Under the pieces are notes generated by a model. It was not told the DNA's origin and made no database searches. It saw only the letters and a program-made list of their open reading frames with translations. A stretch of 64,000 bases of DNA from Mycolicibacterium sp. P9-22 (GTDB lineage: Bacteria > Actinomycetota > Actinomycetes > Mycobacteriales > Mycobacteriaceae). The position numbers were made by a program, and so were the translations under genes. Below are positions 57,776 to 64,000 of this stretch, one piece after another (position 1 is the first letter of the stretch; each line of letters opens with the position of its first letter). The stretch lies in the NCBI RefSeq assembly GCF_008329585.1, contig NZ_NPKP01000005.1:1-64000 (forward strand), given 5' to 3'.

Positions 57776-58939
57776 GCCGGCGATCTGTGCTGCGTCGTAG
57801 CCGATCTCACCGAGCACCTCATCGGTGTGCTCGCCGAGCAGCGGGGCGCGGTGCCGGATGCTTCCGGGTGTCGCCGACATCCGGAACGGGGTCTCGATGA
57901 TCGGCACATCGCGGGAAGCACCGGGGAAGGGCACCCGCTTCAGGTACCCCATGGCCTGGATGTGCGGATCGTCGAGGACTTCCTGGGTGGAGTGCAGCGG
58001 CGCGGCAGGCATCTTGGCGTTCTCCAGGAGCTCGAGGACCTCGGCCTTCGTCTTGTCGGCACACCACTGCGACATGATGTCGTTGAGGACATCACCGTTC
58101 TCCCAGCGGATGTCGTCGTTGGCGAACCGTGGGTCGTCGAAGAGATCCTCACGGCCCATCAGACGGCACCAGCGTCTGAACATCGGCTGACCGGCCACCT
58201 GCAGCAGCACCCATTGATCGTCGGCGGTGCGGTACAGATCGCACGGTGCGACCGACGCGCCGCGGTTGCCCATCCGCGGCTTGTCGGTCTGCAGGAGTTC
58301 CCGCTCGATGAGGAAGGCGTTGGACAGCATCAGCGCTGTCGGCAACAGCGCGCCCTCGACGTGCTGGCCCTCGCCGGTGCGATCCCGGTGGTACAGCGCC
58401 ATCATGACGCCGATCGTCAGGGTGAGGGCGGTGCCGAAATCGGTGTAGGGCACCACCGTTCGGATGGGCTGCTCGGGTAGTCCCTGTCGGTACACCGCAC
58501 CCGACATGACCTGTCCCGCACCGTCGAAGCCGACCTTGTTGCTGTACGGGCCGCCCTCGCCGTAGGCGGTGGCGCTGGCCAGGATGATGTCCGGCTTGAC
58601 AGCGCGTAGCGTCTCGTAGTCCAAACCGCTGGCCCGCATCCCGGCGGCCGGCATATTGGCGACCACGATATCTGCGCGAGCCACCAACCGGCGGGTGATC
58701 TCCGCCCCCTCGGCGGTGGTGGAATCCAGTGTCAGCGAACGCTTGTTGCGGTTGCACTGCAGGAAGGTGCCGCCCTCTCCGCCGTCGGTGACGGCCTGGA
58801 CCCAGCGGTCTTCGCCGCCCTCTCGTTTCTCCACGCGCAGGACGTCGGCGCCCATATCGGCCAGGATCGCGCTGCACCAGGGCGCGGCGATGAACCGGCC
58901 GTAATCGAGCACCCTTATCCCGTCGAGGACGCCTGGCAT
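57752..58939 (-). CDS. CaiB/BaiF-family CoA-transferase
   Basis: This is a 395-residue class III CoA-transferase. ATG 58939 has AAGGTGG eight bases upstream; GTG 58951 is possible. It starts GVLDGIRVLDYGRFIAAPWCSAILADMGADVLRVE (family N-terminus, quoted in parts: GIRVLDYGRFIAAPWCS and ILADMGADVLRVE) and has YTDFGTALTLTIGVMMAL, where the aspartate is the likely catalytic residue. It would move CoA between pathway acids. Island operator 9 lies 27 bp upstream. Confidence 0.9.
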   Translation of the reverse strand: MPGVLDGIRVLDYGRFIAAPWCSAILADMGADVLRVEKREGGEDRWVQAVTDGGEGGTFLQCNRNKRSLTLDSTTAEGAEITRRLVARADIVVANMPAAGMRASGLDYETLRAVKPDIILASATAYGEGGPYSNKVGFDGAGQVMSGAVYRQGLPEQPIRTVVPYTDFGTALTLTIGVMMALYHRDRTGEGQHVEGALLPTALMLSNAFLIERELLQTDKPRMGNRGASVAPCDLYRTADDQWVLLQVAGQPMFRRWCRLMGREDLFDDPRFANDDIRWENGDVLNDIMSQWCADKTKAEVLELLENAKMPAAPLHSTQEVLDDPHIQAMGYLKRVPFPGASRDVPIIETPFRMSATPGSIRHRAPLLGEHTDEVLGEIGYDAAQIAGLRADAIV

Positions 58940-58966
58940 CACTGGACCCACCTTCGTCGAGTATCC

Positions 58967-58985
58967 GACTGTAAGTATTACAGTA
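58967..58985. promoter_or_regulatory. Island operator 9 (GACTGTA-N5-TACAGTA)
   Basis: GACTGTAAGTATTACAGTA before the CaiB-type CoA-transferase. One base departs from a perfect palindrome of the consensus half-sites. It is the last copy seen and marks the right edge of the island. Confidence 0.8.
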
Positions 58986-59002
58986 TGGCGCGGCGGCGAC
59001 GG

Positions 59003-60607
59003 TCATGGACTGTCCTCATCCTCGGGGTTTCCTCTGGGTGGGAGGAGTTCTTCGGGGTGGAAGTGGTGGTTGAGGGTGTCGCCGCCGGTGTTCATCAGTG
59101 GTGGTGGGTGCCAGTGGATGCGGCCGGTGGTGGGGTCGATGGTGTTGGTCCAGCCCAGTTCGGCGAGCAGGTTGTCCGGTCCGCAGCCGAGTCCGAGGTC
59201 GGGGGCGTCGGTGCGTCCGTCGTTGTTCCAGCTGGGGTTGGCGTGATGGGCTTGGCAGCGGCATGCGCCTTGGGTGCAGCCGGGTCGGGTGCAGCCGCGG
59301 TCGCGGTGGTAGAGCAGTAGGCGTTGGGCTTTGGTGGCCAGGCGTTTGGTGCGGCCCATGTAGAGCGGTTCGGCGGTGTGGTGGCGGTAGACGATCAGAT
59401 AGTGATGGGCGTGTTCGGCCAGCCGGATCAGGTCGCGCATGGGCATGCGGGTTCCGGAGCCGGTGACCGCGATCCCGGCTCCGGCTTCGAGTTCGGCCAG
59501 GGTGGTGGAGACCACGACGGTGACGGGTAGTCCGTTGTGCTGGCCGAGGCGTTTGGACATCAGGGTGTCGCGCAGCACCGCCTTGATCGCGTCGTGGTTG
59601 CGCAGCGGTTGGCTGCGGTGATCACCCGCGGGTGGTTCGAGGTCGCGTGTGATCGGTGGCGGCAGGGTGTCGGCGAGATCGGCCAGCGCGGCGAAGTCGC
59701 GCGGGAACGGAAGCTCCTCAGCGGCAGGCTCGAGGTCGGCGGGCTCAGCTTCGGGTGACCCATCCACAGAGTCCCGTCCTGGTTCGGGCTCGGTCCCGCA
59801 ATCGCCAGCCGGATCCGGGACCGGTCCACTCGTAGGCTCTTCCTCCAGCGGGTTGGGTGTCGGGTTGTGCTGGGGTTGCGGGTCGTCGGGGTTGTTGATC
59901 CCGGGGCGCGCCCATACATCCAGGATGGTGCGTAGGTAGGCGGCGAATTCGGAATCCACGTGCCCGGACACCTTGGAGAGGCCATCGACGTCGGGTTTGC
60001 CGATCGTCAACCCGACCTTGTGGCGGGTGAGGTCGGGGCTGTCGCCGTTCTGGTTGAGCACGTACACCATCTGCTCCGCGAGCTCGGCCAGTGTCTCGGG
60101 GGTGTTGGTCTCGGCGACCGCGACCAGGGTGGCCTCCATCTGGGCCCGCTCACCGGCGTCGAGGAATCTTGAGGCCTGCTTGAGCGCGGACCGGATCACT
60201 CTGATGTGGCCGCCGTTGATGGACCCGGCCGCCAAGGCATGAGCACAGGCCGCCAACACCGGCTCCAACACTTCACCGCCGATCGCGTGGCGGGGCCCGA
60301 GATCACGCGCCCCGGCGATACGGCGCCCGGCTTCGGCGGTGCTGATGCGGTCGCGGGTGGCCAGCACGTCCTTCCAGGTTTTCCCGCCGATCTCGTGTGG
60401 GGTGGCCCGGTCCATCAGGGCGGCCAGGATGCGGTGATCCACCGCGGCGTCGGCGCGGGCGTACTGCTCACGCTCGGAGAGCAACCCCAGCAGCTCGGCG
60501 GTGTCGTAGACGGTGAAGTCGGCGTCCAGCAGCGCTTTGACCGATGCGGCGCGATCGGAGAGTGCGTGCTGCACCGCTTCCCGACCGCCGACCACATCAC
60601 TGCTCAT
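59003..60607 (-). CDS. 13E12 repeat family protein (DUF222 plus HNH endonuclease domain)
   Basis: This is a 534-residue protein from ATG 60607; the frame extends upstream without a better start. The DUF222 region (about 30-250, with LTRHKVGLTIGKPDVDGLSKV in parts) is followed by a proline- and glutamate-rich linker (about 260-310) and a C-terminal HNH domain (GCTRPGCTQGACRCQAHHANPSWNNDGRTD, in parts) whose last histidine position reads GPDNLL. Members are multicopy in mycobacteria and some are SOS-induced. An SOS-box-like sequence lies four bases before the start. It may be a mobile or DNA-damage-related nuclease. Confidence 0.88.
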   Translation of the reverse strand: MSSDVVGGREAVQHALSDRAASVKALLDADFTVYDTAELLGLLSEREQYARADAAVDHRILAALMDRATPHEIGGKTWKDVLATRDRISTAEAGRRIAGARDLGPRHAIGGEVLEPVLAACAHALAAGSINGGHIRVIRSALKQASRFLDAGERAQMEATLVAVAETNTPETLAELAEQMVYVLNQNGDSPDLTRHKVGLTIGKPDVDGLSKVSGHVDSEFAAYLRTILDVWARPGINNPDDPQPQHNPTPNPLEEEPTSGPVPDPAGDCGTEPEPGRDSVDGSPEAEPADLEPAAEELPFPRDFAALADLADTLPPPITRDLEPPAGDHRSQPLRNHDAIKAVLRDTLMSKRLGQHNGLPVTVVVSTTLAELEAGAGIAVTGSGTRMPMRDLIRLAEHAHHYLIVYRHHTAEPLYMGRTKRLATKAQRLLLYHRDRGCTRPGCTQGACRCQAHHANPSWNNDGRTDAPDLGLGCGPDNLLAELGWTNTIDPTTGRIHWHPPPLMNTGGDTLNHHFHPEELLPPRGNPEDEDSP

Positions 60608-60610
60608 ACA

Positions 60611-60626
60611 TCGAACATACGTGCGA
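60611..60626. promoter_or_regulatory. LexA SOS box-like operator of the 13E12 gene
   Basis: TCGAAC-ATAC-GTGCGA, one base from the mycobacterial SOS box TCGAAC-N4-GTTCGA, directly upstream of the start codon. M. tuberculosis 13E12 genes are known members of the LexA regulon, which supports this reading. Confidence 0.6.
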
Positions 60627-60732
60627 CCACCGACAAAACGGGCCGCAAAGTGACGCCCGTGATCAATGAGTCCAAAGAAACTCCTGGGACTCACCAGTCG
60701 CTCGAAAGTCGCTCACAGGCGGGCACTTTCGC

Positions 60733-60750
60733 AGCTGAGATTTCTCAGCT
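60733..60750. terminator. Stem-loop at the hydrolase stop codon
   Basis: AGCTGAGA (60733-60740), TT, TCTCAGCT (60743-60750): perfect 8-bp arms overlapping the alpha/beta hydrolase stop codon. A second inverted repeat CGAAAGT/ACTTTCG (60703-60731) lies just beyond. These could terminate the minus-strand operon before the 13E12 gene. Confidence 0.4.
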
Positions 60751-61638
60751 CGGCGCGAGTACCCGCCGGAGAAACGCCAACTGATCCTCGACCGTCTTGT
60801 CGAACCACTCGTTGCCCGGCCACACGTCGAAATGGTCACAGGCATACCGATGCACCTGCGCCCTGGCCAATTCCGCGGTCTTGGCCACCGCGCCGGCGGG
60901 CACGAACCGGTCGAAGTCGCCGATCTGTACCAGCACCGGGCACGAGATCCGGCGCACCGCCGCCTTCACGCTCATCCGCCCCAGTTCCATGCCGACCGAG
61001 GAGTCGATCTCATTGCGCCACGTCGGACCCGCCATCGCCAGATAGCTCTCGTACGCCCCCGACAACGTCAGCGCCCCGGGCTCCCCCGGTCTTCCGACGA
61101 TCGGAATCAGGGTCGGGTCACCGCCCCGGGCCACCGAAACCTTGCTGCGCACACCGGCCGCCGTCCACCGCAGCGAGGTCAGCACACCGCGCTCACCGAT
61201 CGCGGCCCGGCCGGCGGCCAACCCGCTGGTCAACGGGGTCAGTGAGATCACCGCGGCGATATCGTCCCGGTCACCGGCCACCTGCAGCACGTGCCCACCC
61301 GACATGGATGCACCCCACAGCGCGATCCGGCCCCGATCGACGTCCGGTAATTCCCCCGCAGAAGCGATGGCACTGTGGAAGTCCGTCAGCTGCGCCTCAA
61401 GCGAGATCGTCTGTCGTGGAAGGCCTTCCGAGGCACCGAATCCACGGTAGTCGAACGCGAACACGTCGATACCAGCCGCCGCGAAACGCTGCGCGAAAGG
61501 TGCCAGGCCGGAGTCCTTGGTGCCGCCGAAACCGTGCGCCATGACCACCACCGGCCGTGGCCCGTCACTAGAGGACCGGAAATGCCAGGCACTGCACCCT
61601 GTTCCGTGCGAGGTGAAGGACAGCTCCGAATAGCTCAT
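60745..61638 (-). CDS. Alpha/beta hydrolase
   Basis: This is a 297-residue hydrolase from ATG 61638 (GGAG seven bases upstream; GTG 61668 rejected). It has VMAHGFGGTKDSGL (oxyanion region), FDYRGFGASEG, nucleophile elbow WGASMSGGH and late VQIGDFDRFVP with catalytic aspartate; the histidine would be in CDHFDVWPG. This is the DLH/X-Pro peptidase-like group of dienelactone-hydrolase relatives. Its ATG overlaps the TetR stop as ATGA, in an operon with a flavin monooxygenase, so hydrolysis of an ester product is plausible. Confidence 0.86.
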   Translation of the reverse strand: MSYSELSFTSHGTGCSAWHFRSSSDGPRPVVVMAHGFGGTKDSGLAPFAQRFAAAGIDVFAFDYRGFGASEGLPRQTISLEAQLTDFHSAIASAGELPDVDRGRIALWGASMSGGHVLQVAGDRDDIAAVISLTPLTSGLAAGRAAIGERGVLTSLRWTAAGVRSKVSVARGGDPTLIPIVGRPGEPGALTLSGAYESYLAMAGPTWRNEIDSSVGMELGRMSVKAAVRRISCPVLVQIGDFDRFVPAGAVAKTAELARAQVHRYACDHFDVWPGNEWFDKTVEDQLAFLRRVLAPS

Positions 61639-62234
61639 CGATTCGCTCCGTAGATCGTGCTCAGCCACACCGCCGCCGCTCCCTCGATCAGCTCGGCACG
61701 CGTGAGCTGACCGCCGACGATGAACCGTTCCAGCATGCGGTCGTTGAACTCCAGCAGTACCGCGGCCAGGACCTCGGGTTCGGGCGTACTGCCGGGACGC
61801 TGCGTCCGGATGAGCTCGGCGACCGATGGCTTGAACGCATCGCGCGCATCATCCCAGATCTGTCTGACGGTGGCGCTGGAGCCACGCGCCTCCAACATCG
61901 CGCTGAAGACATGGCGGTACCGGTCGCTGCTGTCGAACAGCCCGTTCAACATGGTGTACACCCGGTCGCGCGGCGCACCGCCACCGGTGGTGAATTCTTC
62001 GTTCACCGCGAAGATCTCGGTGACCAGGCGCTCCATCAGTGCGCCGACGGCCGCCGCCTTGTTCTCGAAGTAGAAGTAGAACGCCGAGCGCGTGACACCG
62101 GCCTGCGCGGTGATCTCTGCGACGTTGACGGCGTCGAGGCTGCAGTCCTGCAGCCAACCGTCCAGGGCATCGAGAATGGCTTCGCGGCGCTCGTCGCTGC
62201 GCAGCGAGGGCCGGCGATCGGTCGGCGACCTCAC
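61635..62234 (-). CDS. TetR/AcrR regulator, EthR-like
   Basis: This is a 199-residue regulator from GTG 62234, which overlaps the monooxygenase stop as GTGA. The HTH AEITAQAGVTRSAFYFYFENKAAAV shares the YFYF signature with the TetR at 1102. It is embedded between the monooxygenase and hydrolase genes, so it probably controls its own operon. Two palindromes TGACGCGCGTCA and TGACGTACGTCA upstream of the monooxygenase are the likely operators, as in the EthR/EthA arrangement. Confidence 0.88.
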   Translation of the reverse strand: MRSPTDRRPSLRSDERREAILDALDGWLQDCSLDAVNVAEITAQAGVTRSAFYFYFENKAAAVGALMERLVTEIFAVNEEFTTGGGAPRDRVYTMLNGLFDSSDRYRHVFSAMLEARGSSATVRQIWDDARDAFKPSVAELIRTQRPGSTPEPEVLAAVLLEFNDRMLERFIVGGQLTRAELIEGAAAVWLSTIYGANR

Positions 62235-63577
62235 GCGGATACCAGCGCAGGGCTGGATGCCGCACGTTTGATCCCGGCAGGGATCTCCTTGGTGCGGATA
62301 TCGTGCTCGTAGTAGAAGTAGTCGACCTGCTGGGTGTGCCGCGCCCGGTTGGTGCAGTGCCCGGCGTGCAGTTGCTGATCGGCGTCGATCACGCGCTCCA
62401 TCTCATCGGCACCCGGTAACGCGTACCTCCCGGCGGCGTAGGCCGCCAACAGCCGGGACTGGCATTCCACGAACGGGAACAGCGTAGGAATGGCTTGGGC
62501 GAAACCGATGAAGACCAGATCGTCGAGGCCGGGCTTGAACATCCGCTTGTACAACCGGATCTGGTTCTCCGGCGCGCTGATCAGGTCGGGCTCGAAGAAC
62601 GGGAAGGTGATGTTGTAGCCGGTGGCGTAGATGATGACATCGAACACATCCGATGTCCCATCGTCGAAGTGCACGGTATCCCCGTCGAGCAGCGCGACGT
62701 TCGGCTTGGGGATGACGTCCCCGGAGCCCAGTCGCAGCGGCAGTTCGACCGACTGTGTCGGGTGCGCCTCGAACAATTTGTGATTGGCCGGAGGCAGACC
62801 GTATTTGGTGGGATCCGCGCCCACCAGCGGGGCGAACGCCTGCGCAGCCTTGCGTTGCCAGGACAGCGGCAGGTACGGCGTCGTCTTGAAGATCTTGTCC
62901 CCGGGCTGTCCGGCAAGGTACTTCGGGACGATCCAGGCGCTCGACCGGGTCGAGAGCGTCACCTTGTTCTGCAGAGCCTTCGACGACAGTTCGACGGTGA
63001 TATCGGCGGCGCTGTTGCCGATCCCGACGACCAGAATGCGTTTTCCGGTGAGCGCCAACGGTGTCTGCGGGTCGATGTAGTGGTGGGAATGGATGGATTC
63101 GCCGGTGAAGGCGCCGGGGAAGTCGGCCCACCGGGCGTCCCAGTGATGGCCGTTGCCGACGACCAGCAGGTCGAACTCCCGCACCGTGCCGGCCTGGTCT
63201 TCGATCAGCCAACCACCGCCGTCGCGCCGGCGCGCGTTGCGGACCGCATTGTTGAACTCGATGTTCTCCAACAGACCGAACGCCTCGGCATAGGAGTCCA
63301 GGTAGTCCTTGATATCGCTGTGATGCGGAAACGACGGGAAATGGGCGGGCACCGGAAAGTCCTTGAAGGACAACCGATGCTTGGAGGTGTCGATGTGCAG
63401 TGACCGGTAGGCACTGCTTAACCCGTTCGGATTGCCGAAGGCCCAGTTACCGCCGATGCGGTCGGAGATCTCGAAGGTCGTGTACGGAACGCGGTAGTCC
63501 TTCAGCATCTTGCCGGCGGTCAGCCCGCTGATACCTGCGCCGATGACTGCTGTTCGCGGCAGGGTTCGCACCACCAT
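62231..63577 (-). CDS. Flavin-containing monooxygenase
   Basis: This is a protein of about 448 residues. The FAD motif GAGISG is near residues 13-18, followed by GGNWAFGN, the FMO fingerprint FTGESIHSHHY and NADPH motif VVGIGNSAADI, then YATGYNITFPF. It belongs to class B FMOs of the mycobacterial type. The exact start is unsure: ATG 63577 is very close to AGGAG, and GTG 63574 or 63571 could be used. It heads a three-gene operon with an EthR-like TetR and a hydrolase. Confidence 0.87.
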   Translation of the reverse strand: MVVRTLPRTAVIGAGISGLTAGKMLKDYRVPYTTFEISDRIGGNWAFGNPNGLSSAYRSLHIDTSKHRLSFKDFPVPAHFPSFPHHSDIKDYLDSYAEAFGLLENIEFNNAVRNARRRDGGGWLIEDQAGTVREFDLLVVGNGHHWDARWADFPGAFTGESIHSHHYIDPQTPLALTGKRILVVGIGNSAADITVELSSKALQNKVTLSTRSSAWIVPKYLAGQPGDKIFKTTPYLPLSWQRKAAQAFAPLVGADPTKYGLPPANHKLFEAHPTQSVELPLRLGSGDVIPKPNVALLDGDTVHFDDGTSDVFDVIIYATGYNITFPFFEPDLISAPENQIRLYKRMFKPGLDDLVFIGFAQAIPTLFPFVECQSRLLAAYAAGRYALPGADEMERVIDADQQLHAGHCTNRARHTQQVDYFYYEHDIRTKEIPAGIKRAASSPALVSA

Positions 63578-63619
63578 CACTCCTCGCGTCGCTGTGATGG
63601 GCGACACTACCGAGCGTTC

Positions 63620-63651
63620 TGACGCGCGTCAATGACTACTGACGTACGTCA
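63620..63651. promoter_or_regulatory. Two tandem TGAC-N4-GTCA palindromes upstream of the monooxygenase operon
   Basis: TGACGCGCGTCA (63620-63631) and TGACGTACGTCA (63640-63651) are perfect 12-bp palindromes with centres 20 bp apart, two helical turns, in the 71-bp gap before the operon. The second overlaps the stop codon of the upstream GntR gene. Half-sites match those of the CYP136 operators at 1784 and 3379. Confidence 0.72.
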
Positions 63652-64000
63652 AATCGGGCGGATGACGCCCAGCTTGGTGAGGTGCTCGCACAGCGGGCCC
63701 ACCCCGATGGTGAAGTGCTCGGCCATCGCCGCGCGCGCCTCATCCGCGTCCCGGCGCTCGAAGGCCGCGATCACCCGGCGGTGGTCCTTGATGGACTGGG
63801 TGGGCCACCCCTCGAGGGTCGGGAACACCGATTCCGGTTGATAGCGGGTGATCCCGGACATGAACTGGGTGAGCTTGGGTGAGTCGGCCGCGACATTGAT
63901 CAGCCGGTGGTACTCATGGTTGAGCCGCACGGTGCGGTCCGAGTCGGGCTGCTCGTAAGCCCGCTCCAGCTGGTCCTGGATCGCCTTCAGCTCCGAAAGC
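63649..64000 (-). CDS. GntR-family regulator, FCD-domain fragment (cut by window edge)
   Basis: The minus-strand frame stays open to the window end and encodes 116 C-terminal residues. It has the FCD ligand-domain pattern: a helix ending RTVRLNHEYHRLINVAADSP, then QSIKDHRRVIAAFERRDADEARAAMAEHF, with the histidines expected for metal or ligand binding. The winged-helix part lies outside the window. It is in the same direction as the monooxygenase operon, 71 bp upstream, but that operon has its own operators. Confidence 0.82.
   Translation of the reverse strand, partial: LSELKAIQDQLERAYEQPDSDRTVRLNHEYHRLINVAADSPKLTQFMSGITRYQPESVFPTLEGWPTQSIKDHRRVIAAFERRDADEARAAMAEHFTIGVGPLCEHLTKLGVIRPI

Noticed and set aside
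60608..60744. Extension of the 13E12 protein by 29 codons
   Set aside because: The extension overlaps the SOS-box-like operator and is not typical of the family N-terminus.
1..64000. CRISPR arrays, tRNA, rRNA or prophage genes
   Set aside because: No direct-repeat arrays, tRNA-like cloverleaf or phage structural genes were recognised on reading.

Overview
The window is high-GC, densely packed actinobacterial DNA and looks like a rapidly growing or environmental Mycobacterium (Mycolicibacterium). The reasons are GTG and apparently leaderless starts, F420-type luciferase-like oxidoreductases, a mycofactocin-type SDR, a 13E12-type HNH protein, CYP136 homologues, and a gene order (SDR, TetR, CYP136, later ligB and cstA) that I recall from the M. 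tuberculosis Rv3057c-Rv3063 segment. No tRNA, rRNA or CRISPR array was seen.

Region 1 (1-14.4 kb) is the conserved chromosomal segment. It holds the 5' end of an IS110 transposase, an SDR, an EthR-like TetR regulator, two tandem CYP136-type P450s that each carry the same operator-promoter, a stand-alone LeuA-regulatory-domain protein preceded by a probable leader peptide and long hairpin, a TSUP permease, a duplicated-domain zinc metallopeptidase lipoprotein, an SDR, a membrane molybdopterin oxidoreductase, ATP-dependent DNA ligase LigB and the CstA/YbdD pyruvate or peptide uptake pair.

Region 2 (14.4-59 kb) is an almost uninterrupted catabolic island. It contains two P450s, two F420-type oxidoreductases, a carboxyltransferase, a Rieske oxygenase, a Baeyer-Villiger-type monooxygenase, four SDR-type proteins, two aldehyde dehydrogenases, five AMP-forming acyl-CoA ligases, six crotonases, a pair of acyl-CoA dehydrogenases, two thiolases (one beside a DUF35 protein), three ACMSD-like amidohydrolases, a CaiB-type CoA-transferase and several regulators. 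Nine copies of one 19-bp near-palindrome (TACTGTA-N5-TACAGTA) lie in most of its promoter regions, usually between divergent operons. Two TetR paralogues with the same predicted recognition helix are encoded beside three of the copies. This points to one regulon for CoA-dependent breakdown of a cyclic, side-chain-bearing (terpenoid- or steroid-like) substrate that cannot be named from sequence.

Region 3 (59-64 kb) has a 13E12 HNH protein with a LexA-type SOS box at its start, then an operon of flavin monooxygenase, EthR-like TetR and alpha/beta hydrolase under two tandem TGAC-N4-GTCA palindromes, and a GntR/FCD regulator cut by the window end. Between convergent genes there are conserved inverted repeats, including one family present at 5.0 and 38.6 kb.
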